64,000 bases of DNA from Ctena decussata (taxonomy: Eukaryota > Mollusca > Bivalvia > Lucinida > Lucinidae). Under the pieces are notes generated by a model, which saw only the letters and a program-made list of their open reading frames with translations, did no database searches and was not told where the DNA came from. The stretch spans positions 101,789,298 to 101,853,297 of the forward strand of contig OZ022498.1 of NCBI GenBank assembly GCA_963989385.1. The letters run 5' to 3'. Made by a program: the position numbers and the translations under genes. Below, in pieces: positions 33,380-47,300 of this stretch. Numbering within the stretch: the stretch's first letter is position 1; the number at the start of each line of letters is the position of its first letter.

Positions 33380-33425
33380 ATGATGCACAGCTACACGTAC
33401 AGCCATGCCTTTCTGGCCGTGCTCG
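33380..33425 (+). CDS. lectin-domain receptor, exon 1 (signal peptide start)
   Basis: Proposed first coding exon. ATG at 33380 (another follows at 33383; an upstream in-frame ATG is at 33329) gives MMHSYTYSHAFLAVL and ends phase 1 at CTCG, followed by a good donor GTAAGC. Joined to exon 2 it reads AFLAVLVRICLCDASVA, which looks like a hydrophobic core with a small-residue cleavage region. Uncertainty: exon 2 also reads open upstream of its acceptor, from ATG 35169 or 35208, and that route gives a signal-like MQKYYMMFCFAVRICLC without this exon. I prefer the spliced form because both splice sites are strong and the phases agree. Confidence 0.5.
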
Positions 33426-33740
33426 GTAAGCATTCCTTTATATTTGGCAATACTTTTATTCATACCAATGCAGTTTGTGTGATATGTAGTTGCTTATTTA
33501 TATATTTGAAAAAAAAAAGGAACAAGGATGGCAATCTGCCAAAATCATGTTTACACTACTAAATTTTTTAATCTAGCATTGCTTTTTTTCATCAGAATTG
33601 TCGGATATTTTATGTGCAAACCATGAACTGAGGTTTACATTTCACATCTTAACGTTCGAGTACATTTTCTTTACTAAAATCAATTTAATTATTACACAGA
33701 AAGCACAAGGACATGTATGATCACTTTCGCTGGCAATATC

Positions 33741-34964
<1,224 letters not shown>

Positions 34965-35195
34965 GGATGGTTACACTTTCATGGGAAGCAACTCTGTCAT
35001 ACTCATTTTTGCATGCCCTCTCAACAGGGGGCAACTCTTAAAAAAGTATTTGGTCCCTTAGGAGCATTTTTTTCTTTATTAGTTGACCATGTTTGGAAGA
35101 ATTTGTCAACCAGGGAAGCAAAAATAAGTCACAAAAGTTGTTTCCCGTTTTAAAAATGGTGGAAAAACATGAAAAGCATATCCATATTCCTTAAT
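34965..35195 (+). repeat. dispersed repeat X, copy 2
   Basis: GGGAAGCAACTCTGTCATACTCATTTTTGC aligns with 56.77 kb, and AAGTCACAAAAGTTGTTTCCC...AAATGGTGGAAAAACATG aligns with 12.45 kb. It ends less than 50 bases before the acceptor of receptor exon 2. Confidence 0.55.
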
Positions 35196-35241
35196 ACTTT
35201 TACTATAATGCAGAAATATTACATGATGTTCTGTTTTGCAG

Positions 35242-35565
35242 TACGTATCTGCCTCTGCGACGCCTCAGTTGCTCTACCGACATTTCAAAGGTCCATAGGT
35301 ATCAACAAGGATGGTTCAATATCTGATAGAACACAGATGCCAGCATGTGAAAGTGGAAGAAAAATACAGTTAATAAAAGCCACATATTATAAAAGAGTTT
35401 GTAGTAATATATGTTTTGGGACCACAGAAAACGTTTCATCAGAAATAGAAGATCGCCTGTACGAGATGTGTTCGTTTAAAGAAATGTGCATATTCATGGG
35501 GATTTTATCGACGTCTTTTGAACGTGACAACATTACACGATTAGATGTATCATATCAGTGCCTAG
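35242..35565 (+). CDS. lectin-domain receptor, exon 2 (SUEL/Gal_lectin-like domain)
   Basis: 324 bases, 108 codons, phase 1 at both ends. The acceptor is TTCTGTTTTGCAG and the donor GTAAGCC. After the signal region the exon encodes one rhamnose-binding (SUEL/Gal_lectin) type domain. ACESGRKIQLIKATYYKR fits the family's C-x-x-G-x-x-I-x-I-x-x-A-x-Y-G-R. CSNIC, EMCSFKEMC and ITRLDVSYQC follow the usual cysteine ladder ending in Y-x-C. The typical F-G-D-P-C-x-G stretch is replaced by FERDN, so one disulfide and perhaps sugar binding are altered. Family members bind galactose or rhamnose at cell surfaces, and here the domain should be extracellular. A symmetric 1-1 exon holding one domain is typical of shuffled extracellular modules. 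Lectin call by motif only. Confidence 0.7.
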
Positions 35566-35654
35566 GTAAGCCACACAATTAAAATTACATTTTACGACAA
35601 ACTTCTTGAAACTTATCAAGCTTAAAGATTGTCTCCCTCGTTTATTTCATGTTT

Positions 35655-36095
35655 TCAGAAACAAACATTTTAACAAAATTTCGTAAGACAATATGTAATA
35701 GTCTCATAATTAGCCGTAAAAGTTTTGAGAAAATGCATGTTTATTCGATAAATGTGGAATGAAAAATAATCTTCAAATTAAAATGTAAAGTACCGATTTC
35801 CTTTCGGCTTGTAAGAATATCGGTTTTGACCACGTGTGTCATGTGATCATGTAGAGGTAATTTTCTTTTTCGTGCACGTGATTGTGACGTATGAATACAT
35901 TATTTTTGTCCAATAATGTGATTTCAACAAATGTATAAAATTTATCTTATTTTTTGTTTAAAGTTACATGTATCAATATTATTATCTAAACTCTATTTCA
36001 AATATATAGTTAAACCAAGTCGGAGGTATTGCATGAAATATTTCATCAAATCATGTTTTGTTATTATTATCAAGGGAGTGAATATTTAAGATCAC
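35655..36095 (-). mobile_element. partial GGTAATTTTCGCGG-family element without insertion
   Basis: Reverse-complement match to 30340-30740 and 32474-32560, e.g. GATTTGATGAAATATTTCATGCAAT, CATGACACACGTGG and ATGCATTTTCTCAAAAC. It is continuous where the 30-kb copy is split by Penelope-like copy 2. Both terminal repeats seem missing. It lies in intron 2 of the receptor gene. Confidence 0.65.
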
Positions 36096-36880
36096 GTAGT
36101 TTATTTATATCAGTTACTTAAATGACTTCAGTAAAATGGCGTTACATCTCTGAAACGCACACGGCAATGCCGTTAATAACTTATGCAACTCTCTTTTAGA
36201 CGATTTCTTACCGTCTTAAAATTGTAACATCATCCACGTTGGTTTGCAATAATCACTGCAATCGATGCTGTCGCGAAAAACCTATTATGGGGACGGCGTC
36301 GACTTAAGTTAACGTCGATCACGACCTTAAGTTTTTAATCTCGGTTAGCTGCTTTCTTACGGTCTTTTGAGCTTCCTGTAAACCGTGCGCGTCACTTGAG
36401 ATTGTAGATTTCCGTAATCAACCCATAAAATTGTCGCGCGATGTCACATTTTGTAATTTCAGCATTTAACTGTCACAAAATTCTATTCTGCACCTGTTTG
36501 CGAGATTTAGGCGTGGTATGCCAAATAAAGCCACAGACCAACTTCAAACTTTTAAAATTCAATTTGATATTGTAAAAGAAAAGTTTCGTGAGAAACTGTA
36601 TACCTGGAGTGATTCATCTGTACGTAAACCGTACTAAGAACACGAGGAACACGTTATTATGCCTGACCAATGCGGTTGAACTAGTACAAAGTCGGGATCC
36701 GAACATAATTAGGTATAAAAGAATATACATTCTGAGAAAGTTTGGTAGACGTAGCTGCTTTTAGTTTTGCGATATTAAAAAATAATAGGTGGAAGTTTTT
36801 AAATCCCGTCAGTTTATAACAGAAGGTAGCAAAGAAAGGCGAGAAACTGTGTTTCATTGTTGCTGCCCATGTGCTTTGAT
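36096..36880. other. intron 2 sequence, nothing recognised
   Basis: No coding or repeat structure that I can support. Confidence 0.4.
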
Positions 36881-37480
36881 GCTATGGCAATTTAACGTTT
36901 TCATAGAATTATGATGAGAAAATTGTAACTTGGCATTTATTTCTGTGTTACTGCAAATATTTTGACAACAGTTTTTCAGAAATGTTTCTTGAGTAGTCCT
37001 CTACATACCATATGAATTTTGATTCTGATTGGTTGCCATGGCAACTGAAAGGCTATTTTCTTTTTTTACCAATTGCAACTTTCTTAAACTTGCAAATAAT
37101 GAGGGTAGGCATAAAATCTTGGACGAGATTAAATTCGGACCAGATCGGAATTTTCAGTTCGGAGTTACGTGCCCTTAAAGATTGAAAAATTTTCCCATAG
37201 GTTTTCCTGGGCACAACAACTTTACTTTTTATTGGAACTTGATCAAACTTGCTGATAACCAGGACAGGCATAAATTCTCAGACACGTTTGAAATTTGGCT
37301 GTATTGTACATTTTGACTTGAAGTTACTTGCCCTTGAGTGCTTAAATAGCCCATATTAAACCTTGTCCAGGGTATAGCGGCTTTATTGAAACTTCAAAAT
37401 CTCGGACGAATTCGGAATTCGGCCAAAATACAATTAGCCTTAAAGTTACCCTTGTAAAAATTTTACCTGTTCCTCACATT
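36881..37480. repeat. core fragment of the pearl-like H family
   Basis: GGCATTTATTTCTGTGTTACTGCAAATATTTTGACAA, TTCTTGAGTAGTCCTCTA and GGTTGCCATGGCAACTGAA match core units at 63.1-63.9 kb. A second block (GGTAGGCATAAAATCTTGGACGAGATTAAATTCGG, then GGACAGGCATAAATTCTCAGACACGTTTGAAATTTGG) is a degenerate tandem pair. No element ends are seen. Confidence 0.55.
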
Positions 37481-38132
37481 TAATGATAATCATAATAATT
37501 GTCGAAATTGAAAGTTATGTTTTCATGTTTTGTGCATTTGCCAAGCAGTATAAAACATCTACCATTTCATATTTTCTTTTCTTGAAACACAAAGCAAACA
37601 GGAGTCAAATAATGGACAGCTATGCAGGTGCCCACACTGCTATAAAGAGAACACCTTAGAGCGGACAAAGAAGTTAGGCCACAACATTTTTTTTTTCATA
37701 GAATTAACCCTAAATCACATATCTTACATACTTTAAGTTTTAAATTAAGAAACATTTTCGAAAGACATTTTTTTCATGAGGAAGCAGAAATGTATCATTT
37801 CAGAATATGATGTGTTTCACATGAATCGATACATTTTCTGCTGAGATTTAAGCTTTTCAGAAAACGTTGTGCTAGTGTCATACCATTTCTGTAGTTGATT
37901 CACGAAAACGTGGGTTCTCCCTTAAAATTTTGCATAAGTCCTCAGATAGAATCATACAGCTCAAATTTCATAAAATTACTTTCGGGGTGCAATTGTCAAT
38001 ATTAAGCTATGTTTTAAATTTCATTCATCTTTTTCCGAGCTTAAAACTGAACACTGCCAGTGATCCGAAAACGTAATGTTAAACGTAGTTACTATGGATC
38101 CAGTAATCAAAGGATGCCGTCATTTCAAATAA
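37481..38132. other. intron 2 sequence, nothing recognised
   Basis: AT-rich, no gene or repeat call. Confidence 0.4.
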
Positions 38133-40526
38133 CAAAAGGGCCATAAGGCCCTGAATCGCTCACCTGAACAAATGGCAAAGTGGCTTTTTCTAATATGTCT
38201 GAAATTGTCAAAATAATTATGAGTCTTGGGTCAAAAGTCAAAGACTGACCATGACCTCTTGTTCTAATAAATCTTCATGTACTCATTAAGACAACCATAT
38301 ATACCATTTTTAGGCCAAAATCTTCAAAACTTTCCATGAAATCTTATGTTCTAGTATTTCCCATATTTGACCATGCCGCAAAAAAGGTCAAGGTCAACCC
38401 AAGGTCATCATTTGAACAGTCTTGGTAGTACTCTAGTACTCCATGCTACTTACCAAGTTTCAAGGCCATAGGTTATTGGTTCTGGAGAAAGGTTTATACC
38501 ATAAATGGGTATGGTGGCCATGTTGGTCATGTGACCTGAACCGTTTGAACAAATTTTTGTTCAATCAGCCCCTGGAGGCTCTATATGAACTGTGTTTACA
38601 ATTGGCTCTTTGGCTTTTGAGAAAATATTTGAAAATGTCAAAATATGAGAGATCCGGGTCAAAGAATGACCTTGACCTCTTGTACTCATAATTCTTCATG
38701 AACTCATTAAAGCGATTGTATATACCAATTTTAGGCCAAAATCTTCAAAACTTCCGATGAAATCTTATGTTCTAGCAGTTTTCTGTATATGACATTGATG
38801 TAAAATTGGTCAAGGTCAACCCTTGGTCATAATTTGAACATTTTTGATAGTACTGGAGTACCCAATGCCACATACCAAGTTTAAAGGCCATCGGTCAATT
38901 GGTTCTAGAGAAGAAGATATTTAAAGGTTTTACCATAGATGGGCATGACAGCCATGTTCATCATGTGACTCAGACCATTTGAAGAAATTTTCATTTCCAT
39001 AACCCCTGAAGGCTTCACATGATATTTGGTTACAATTGTCTCAGTGGCTTTTAAGAAGAAGTTTGAAATTGTCAAACTATGAGAACTCAGAGTCAAAGGT
39101 CAAAGACCTTGACCTCTTGTATTCATGAATCTTGATGTACTCATTAAGATGACTATTTACCAACTTTTAGGCCTAAATCTTCAAAACTTTCCATGGAATC
39201 TTATGTTCTAGCATTTTCCCATATTTGACCTTGCCGTAAAATGGTCAAGGTCAACCAGATGTCATCATTTTAAATTTTTATATAGAACTCGAGTACCCAA
39301 TGCTACATACCAAGTTTCAAGGCCATCGGTCTACTGGTTCTGGAGAAGATGATTTTTAAAGGTTTTTACCTTATATGGGCATGGCGGCCATGTTGGTCAT
39401 GTGACCTGGGCCTTGGGAATAAATTTTCATTCCCTCAACCCCTGAAGGCCCTATATGAAATTTGGTTTCAATTGGCCCAGTGTCTTTTGAGGAAAATGTT
39501 CGAAATTGTCAAATATAAGAGTTCCGGGTCAAAGGTCAAATAATGACCTTGACCTCATATACTCACAAATCTTCATGTACTTATTAAGATGACTGCAGAT
39601 ACCAATTTTTAGGCCTCTATCTCCAAAACTTTCCATGAAATCTTATTTTCTAGCATTTTCCCATATTTGACCTTGACGTAAAAAAGGTCTAGGTCAACCC
39701 AAGGTCATAATTTTAAGATTTTTGATAGTACTTGAGTACCCAATGCTACATACAAAGTTTCAAGGCCATCGGTCAATTGGATCTTTAGAAACAGATTTTC
39801 AAAGGTTTTCACCATATATGGGCGTGGCAGCCATGTTGGTCATGTGATCTGAACCTTATGAATAAAATTTCGTTCCCTCAACCCCCTGAAGGCTCTATAT
39901 GAAATTTGGCTTCAATTGGCCCAAAGGCTTTTGAGGAGATTGTTTGAAATTAAATTGTCAAAATATGAGAGTTCTGGGTCAAAGGTCAAAGAATGATCTT
40001 GACCTCTTGTAATCATAAACCTTCATTGACTCATTAAGATGACTGTAGATACCAATTTTCTGGTCAAACTCTTCAACAGTTTTAAAGATATCTTATGTTC
40101 TAGCATTTTCCCATATAAAAGCACCAGGAAGCAAATTTGATCTTGCCGTAAAAAAGCTCAAGGTCAACCCAAGGTCATAATTTGAATAAGCTTAGTAGTA
40201 CTTATGTAACCAATGCTACATACCAGGTTTCAAGGCCATCAGCCAATTGGTTCTGAAGGAGAAGATTTTTAAAGGTTTTTACCATATATGGGCATGGCGG
40301 CCATGTTGGTCATGTGACTAAGACCATTTTAACAGCTTTTCGTTCCCCCTTCCTCTAAAGGCCACATATAAAATTTGGTTACAATTGGCCCAGCGGTTTC
40401 AGAGGAGAAGTCGTTTGAAATTGTTGACGGACGAACGACGGACGACAGACGGACGATGGACAACGACGGACGACGGAACCTTCACATCCTATAAGCTCCC
40501 CCGGAGCCGCTGGCCCAGGTGAGCTA
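38133..40526 (-). mobile_element. pearl-like tandem-core element, reversed (family D copy 1)
   Basis: On the plus strand it opens with the hairpin GGGCCATAAGGCCCT and CTGAATCGCTCACCTGAAC. It then has five units of about 420-450 bases and closes with an (ACGG)n-type tract (40430-40480) and CCAGGTGAGCT. Each unit carries ATATGGGCATGGCGGCCATGTTGGTCATGTGACC, GGTCAAGGTCAACCCAAGGTCAT and GGGTCAAAGGTCAAA..TGACCTTGACCTC. Open frames inside (38443, 39349) are the same unit translated repeatedly. It lies in receptor intron 2. Confidence 0.75.
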
Positions 40527-40973
40527 AAAACCTCCAAAATGGTGTTTTACTTAAATATCACCTCCAGTGCACTAATGTGCGTGACGAGCACGCAACTGGG
40601 TACCTTGAAAATACATTCCATAAAAGCAAACTATTCGTCCGCCGGAACTGGCCAAATTTGCTAAAATAAACAAACTAAAATTATACCTGTTTTTTTTTTT
40701 TTTTCAAATTTATCAGTAAAGACTCATCATAGAATGAGGAATCGACATACTTATAAGCTTTATTACATTATCTGTTTGCACAAATATTGTACTGACCTTT
40801 ATAGCTCACCTGAACCAGAGTCTCCCCGAGTGGGTGGGGGAGGGGTTTATAGGATAGAAAGGCATCGTCGTCCGTCGTCGTCCATGGCTCGTTCGATATC
40901 CGCTGTCCGTCCAAAATCTCAACTGACATCTCCTCTAAAGCCACTTGGCCGATTGTAGCCAAACTTCATATAC

Positions 40974-42229
40974 AAGAATTCCGCGGAATGCTATGATGCA
41001 CCTGCCTTATGCTTCCTCAGTAGTAGATACGATGGTATGAGGAAAGTGTACACTAGGTCTGATGATTTTTTATAGAAATTTTTACCGACATGGACTTACA
41101 AACTAGAAGAGATGCAATTCTATACATTAAGCTCTACACTCAACAGAGTTATAAATATAAGTTAAGGATATAAAAACGTCAAACAATCGAGTACACCAGC
41201 TTCAGAAAACATTTTGTGCCATGTCTGATAATTGTAGGTGGTATAGATAGTGAGAAATGGACTTAAATGCTCTTGTCTATATAATCATGGATGCCAGGTT
41301 GACAGTAAATTTCCAAAGTTAGCAGAGCATGATATATAGGTCAAGGGTACAAATAATAGCAGTATCCCAGAAGAATCTTCAAGCCTGGCTTGATGATTAC
41401 ACCCATTGTATTTAAAGAGAAAAGGAATCAGACCCTAAGGTCGACACAATTTTGGATGTGAAATTTTACAATATCAGTATCACATGAAATATGCGCCAAT
41501 GGTTAAAACAAGTGCAATAATCCGCAAGTTTATTCTAAGATGAAATTTTATACCAGGTTTGATGCTTCCAGATATTATAGATTGAAAGAAATTGGACTTA
41601 AACGATAAGGGGCGTGTAATTTTTTAAGTAAAATTTTACAAGGTCGGCAGGGCATGAAATATGGGTCAAAGGTCAAATAAGTGCAACAATTCTCTAGATC
41701 AACCTTAGTAGAAACTTTATACCAGGTTCGATGACTATAGATATCATAGACTGAGAGAAATGGACCAGTATGCTAGAGTTGACATAATTTTTTATATAAA
41801 TTTTCACTAAGTCAGCAGTGCATAAATGTAAGTCAAAGATCACAATAAAGGCAATAGTCCTCTAGATCATTCTAAGAAATAACTTTATACCAGGTTTGAT
41901 GATTGCAGGTATCATAGATGGAGAGAAATGGACTTAATCACTAGGGTCGACGTAATTTTTGACGTAAAATTTTACGAAGTCGTTATAACATGAAAAATAG
42001 GAGAAAGGTTAAAATAAGTGCAAGGTTCCTCGAGACCATTCTAAGAACAAATTTTATACCCGGTTTGATGAGTGTAGACATCATAGATTGAGAATAATGG
42101 ACACAAACGCTAGGGTCGACGTAATTGTGGATAGACGGACGGACAGACGGACTGACGGACGGGCAGAACGACTGACGGATGGACAGAAAAGTGAACTCCT
42201 ATATCGCACCTTGCTAAAGCAGGTGCAAC
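40974..42229 (+). mobile_element. pearl-like element E, nested (same family as B)
   Basis: The 5' end ACAAGAATTCCGCGGAATGCTATGATGCACCTGC parallels the start of element B. The core units of about 155-160 bases contain GGTTTGATGATTGTAG, ATCATAGA..GAGAGAAATGGAC and GTCAGCAG.GCATGAAATATGGGTCAAAGGTC. The right end is an (ACGG)n tract (42131-42185) then CTATATCGCACCTTGCTAAAGCAGGTGCAAC. It interrupts element D two. Confidence 0.75.
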
Positions 42230-44499
42230 AATAGCCTCCAGGGCTTGCGGGAACGAAATATAGTCCAAATTTACTGGATCATATGACCAACATGGTCTCC
42301 ACGCTCATATTAGATAAAAACTGTTAAAAATATTCTTCTCCAGAATCAATTGGCCTTTCGACTGGAAATTTGGTATGTAGAATTGCGTACACAAGTACTA
42401 CCGAGATTATATATATTATGACCTTGGTTTGACCTTGACCCTTTCACGGCATGGTCAAAATTTCTTTGTGGTGCTTTTATATTTGGAAAAAGCTAGAATT
42501 GAGGATTTCACGAAAATTGTTGAAGATTTGGGCTAAAAATTGATATATACAGTCAACTCAATGATAACATAAATATTTATGAGTACAAGAAGTCAAAGTC
42601 ATTCTTTGACATTTGACCAATATCTCTCATATTTCATCAACTTCAAACATCTCCTCACAAAAGAGCTACATTGTGACCAAATTTCGTATAGAGCCACCAG
42701 GGGCTATAGGAACAAAAAATGTTCAAATGGTCCATGTCACATGACCTACGTGGCCGCCATGCCCATAAATGGTAAAAACTTTTAAAAATCTTCTTCTCCA
42801 GAACCAATTGACCAATGACCTTGAAACATAGTATGTAAAATTGGTTCTGGGTACTTCCAAGATTGATGAAATGATGACCTTGGGTTGACCATGACATTTT
42901 GACAGCAAGGTCAAATATGGGAAAATGCTAGAAAATAAGATATCATGGAATTGTTGAAAATTTTGGCCTGAAATTGGTATAGACAGTCATCTTGTTGAGT
43001 ACATGAAGATTTTTGAGAACAAGAGGTCAAAGTTTTTCTTTGACCTTTAACCAACTACTCTCATATTTTGACAGTTTCAAAGATCTAATCAAAAGTCACT
43101 GGACCAATAACTACCAAAGTTCTTTCGTAGCCTCCACGGTCTGAGAGAACGACAATTTATTCGAAAGATCCAGGTCACATGATCAACATGGCCGCCATAC
43201 CCATATATGGTAAAATACTGTAAAAATAAAATTACAAAGCTTAAAGAGTTAAGTCTAGCTGTTACAGAATCATTGACCAATGGCTTTGAAACTTGGTATG
43301 TAGCATCAGGCAATAGAGTGCTACAAGATTGTTTAAATGATGACCTTGGCTTGATCATTGTCTTTTTACGGCAAGGTCAAATATAGGAAAATGCCTGAAC
43401 AAAAGATTTCATAGAAAGTTTTGAAGACTTTGGCCAATCAATGTCGTCTTAATGAGTACATGAACAATTGTAAGAACAAGAGGTCAAGGTCATTCTTTGA
43501 CTTTTGACCCAGGACTCTAATATTCTGACAATTTCACACATCTGTTCAAGAGCCACTGAGCCAATTGTCACTAAATTTCATATAAATCCTTCAGGGGCTG
43601 TTGGTGCGAAAATTTGTTTAAACTTTAGGTCACATAACCAACATGGCCCACGTGCCAATATATGCTTTAAACCTATAAAAAGCTTCATCTCCAGAACAAT
43701 TGATTAATGGCTTTAAACTTGGTATGCAGAATCAAGTACTAGATAACTATCAAAATTGTTAAAATGATGACGTCGAGTTGACCTTGACCTTTTTCACGGC
43801 AAGGTAAAATAATACAGGAAAATGTTAGAACATAAGATGTCATGGCAAGTTTTGAAGACTTTGGCCCAAAAATTGGTATATAATGTCATCTTAATGAGTA
43901 CATGAAGATTTGTGAGAACAAGAGGTCAAGGTCATTCTTTGACCTTTGACCCAGGACTCACATATTTTGACAATGTAAAACATCTACTCAAGAGCCACTG
44001 GGCCATCTGTCACCAAATTTCATATAGAGCCTCCATTGGCTGATGGAACGAAAATTTGTTTAAACGGTTCAGGTCACATGACCAACATGGCCGCAATGCC
44101 CATATATGGTAAAATACTTTAAAAAAGCTTCTTCTCCAGAAACACTGACCAATGGCTTTGAAATTTGGTATGTAGCATCAGGTACTAGAGTACTATCAAG
44201 ATTGTTCAAATGATGACCTTGGGTTGTCCTTGACCTTTTCTCTGGAAAGGTCAAATACAGGAAAAGGCTAGAACATAAGATTTCATGGAAAGTTTTGAAG
44301 ATTTTGGCCCAACAAATGATGACCTTGGTTTGACGTTGACATTCTTTTATGGCAAGGTAAAATTTGCTTTCTAATGCTTTTATATGGGAAAATGCTGAAA
44401 TATAAGAGTTAATGGAACTTGTAGAAGATTTGGTGCAAAGGTTTATGAATACAGTCAAATAAATGAGTACTTGAACATTTTAGCAATATCATTGAAGGT

Positions 44500-45490
44500 G
44501 GCATATTCGTGGATACAAGAACTGAAAAACATGACAGCCACACAAGAAATTATTTCTTGTTATATTCTTATGACTTACTGAGACAATCACACCAAATCAA
44601 TCATCTGGTAAAATTTCGTTGCATAGCAAGTTCTTTAAAAGCTTAAAAATTAATCCGCAGTTGATTTTGGTGATCTGTTGATACCAGGTTGTAAATTCGT
44701 GGATGTGTTCCTCCGCCAGATAAAAAATAGATCTAGCCATGTCAAGTTAGTTGTTTATTATTTTCTATCGCATTGATGCTTTTGTAACTTGTCTTGGTGG
44801 AAACAGATTATAAATAATTCCATTTAGTTCCGATATTGATGATTAATATAACTGGCCCGTCCATTCACACAAGATTCATAATACTGTTCAGTGACCTTCC
44901 TACACCTTACATTTTTTCAGCCCTGGCGTCATATCCCTTGTATAGAAAAAGTTGAAATTCATGGTATAACAGCATATGTATACCCGCCTGAATACAGAAT
45001 AAAAATATACACTGAATGTTTTCTGTGAAAAAAATTACGAGGATGGATTTATCCCCACTCTTGAAAGAAACCACTTTCTGTTTCAAGAAAAAGCAGGTAA
45101 GGACCCCAGATGTGAAAATCAAATTAGAAAACAATTTTGCAGTTGAATTTTTTCACCCATGTTATTGCCATTTCTTCATCAGAAGGTATAAAATTAGTAA
45201 CCATAGCAGTATTTCCTCAAGATGATGCCTGAGGTTACAAAATGGCCGCTCTACAGTTTTCCAAAAAAGAAATAGCGAAAATGGCATAAAATAACTGGCC
45301 AAACACTTTGTAACATTTTTATTCCCTATTAAGACTCTAAGCATTTTGTTTTCTGATGAAATAAAACATTTATGCTTGGGTAAGGGATAGAAGTATAAAC
45401 ACTTGGTGAAACTACTTTGGCGCATGAATATTATGCAAATTAGTAACATCCACGAATTTACAACACCCACGAATTTACAACCTCTAACGA
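44500..45490. mobile_element. possible insertion with GTAAATTCGTGGATGT repeats
   Basis: GTTGTAAATTCGTGGATGT near 44690 and its complement ACATCCACGAATTTACAAC at about 45448 (a second ACGAATTTACAACCTC just after) frame a block without element D core units. Open frames on either strand inside it have no domain that I recognise. Boundaries are approximate. Confidence 0.4.
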
Positions 45491-45630
45491 TAGAGGTCAA
45501 GATCATTCCTTGACCTTAAAACAATGTCTCATAATTTGACAGTTTCAGACTATCGGTTTGGTCAAGTGATGACGTTTGTTTGACATATTTTACTCAGGTG
45601 AGCGATTCAGGGCCTCATGGCCCTCTTGAT

Positions 45631-46979
45631 TCAACATTGGTATGAAAACACGTTTCCATTATTTTGCTAAATATGCATTGATTACCAGTTTTAAAGCCAG
45701 TTTTCAGTGCCTTTGATCAGTAACAAGCCCCTTACTATATATTGATTTGGCTAGTAAGTGTCAACAAGAATGTCCATTAAAATGTGTCGTTCCCACTTTG
45801 TATAACGGCGGAGAAAAAAATAAATTGCACCGAAACAGGCAAATGCTAACAGGAACTGGAACTGGTATAAAGATACAAGAAACAAATTCGTAATAAAGTG
45901 CTTGTATCTTGTATCTTGGTATCATTTTGCTTTCAGTCTATCCAAATTTGTAATAGCTTGTGTTCCATCACTTTGTTTGAATGGAATAAAATATGCTGAA
46001 TCTAACTGGTCAAACAACTGTATTATTCAAAAGACAAGTTAGAAGTGCGAAAAAATAGGGCAAACGTCTTTCATAGTTTTTGTTGAAGTTATGTCAGTTT
46101 CTCCAGTTCCCGCAACGCAACTGCGAAATCCATTATGAAAGAAAACCCCAGAAGACAACACCGTTTGATAGGATGGTGGTCGCTAGGAAGCAATACGGCG
46201 TTTCTTAAACCGATCACTTTTATAGAGTAAATAAGACGACTATAGTAAAATTTTTCAATCGTACACGGATCGTTCGGCAACAAAATTTGTTAAATAGTTC
46301 GTTGTGCATACTGTCCATTTGCATCTGGCATACAAAGTATTTTGATGTAGACGAACATACGACGCACTTTTCCTCTATTCATTTTGAACTAGATAAACTT
46401 CCTCGGCATGATCCGAAACTGAGTCTTTAGTTTTGTCTAATTCGTGCGTTAGACACTTTTATACATGTGGAGACTTTATGTGAAACTCTAGAATTTTGGA
46501 TAAGATGATTGGCATAGAAGGCGTGTCGCAGGCAATTACTGATACTGCCAGGGAAATATGTGAATTCACACTTATAGTTCGCTCTTGTTTTCGAAATCGC
46601 AACATTTGAAGTCATTGCATTTTTCGCTTTAAGGCATGTCGAAAACAGAATACGATCTATGTAAACGTTCTATCCACATGCCAGTCATTACATCGAATCC
46701 AGGCCGTGATATCATTCCCAATAAAACAAAGCGACAGTGCCTTTTGTTCAGTGTTTTTTTTATTTTCTAGCTATAATTAATGTTTAACAGATGGATGCTT
46801 CATAGCATTATATGTTTAAAAAGTAAAATGATATTATTTTTCGATAGTGGGATTTGAAAAACATATTCCGAACTTTGTCCAACAGAATCCTTTGTACGGC
46901 AATATTAGTGCATCAATAGATGAAAATGCATCCTCGGATCCAGGGGGTGGGCTTTGGGGCTTCAGCCCCGCCACCTGGG
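45631..46979. other. intron 2 sequence, nothing recognised
   Basis: Open frames at 46089, 46427 and 46847 lack domains and splice-site support in phase with the receptor. Confidence 0.4.
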
Positions 46980-47250
46980 CCTGGTTAGATCAAAATATAT
47001 GTTGCGATATCTCATTAGAATCGCCTCGGCGAGGCGATTCTAATGAGATATCACAACATATATTTCAAGGCAGAAAGGATATTTTCAAAAATCCTCATCA
47101 AAATTGATCTCTTTTATGTAATAAATTTTCAAGTCCCCACCACCACCACCTGCCACCGCCCCCACACACATACATCTCGGCACCTACAAGCCGCATGCAC
47201 TTATCATCCAGAGCCCCACCAGTATGTGGTGGTCTGGATCCGGGCCTGAA
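46980..47250 (+). repeat. hairpin-headed dispersed repeat Z, copy 1
   Basis: A near-perfect hairpin, ATATCTCATTAGAATCGCCTCG and its complement (46993-47065), is followed by a CCCCACCACCACC- and CACACACATACATCTCGG-containing stretch ending GGTGGTCTGGATCCGGGCC. Copy 2 is at 50591-50840. It ends 50 bases before receptor exon 3. Confidence 0.75.
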
Positions 47251-47300
47251 AATGATTACTCAGCAGAGGCAAAATAATTACGATATCTTGCTTTTTGTAG

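Larger units (their letters stand above)
40803..45630 (+). mobile_element. pearl-like tandem-core element (family D copy 2), interrupted
   Basis: It starts AGCTCACCTGAACC, then CGTCGTCCGTCGTCGTCC (40866-40883) and the family's first core bases (CAACTGACATCTCCTCTAAAGCCAC). Element E interrupts it at about 40974-42229. The core resumes at CCTCCAGGGC with about six units in opposite orientation to copy 1, and it ends CTCAGGTGAGCGATTCAGGGCCTCATGGCCCTC. A further 1-kb block (44500-45490) is foreign to the core. Confidence 0.7.

Noticed and set aside
46847..47107. 86-codon frame upstream of receptor exon 3 as an extra exon
   Set aside because: The second half is the hairpin of repeat Z and no donor follows in phase 1.
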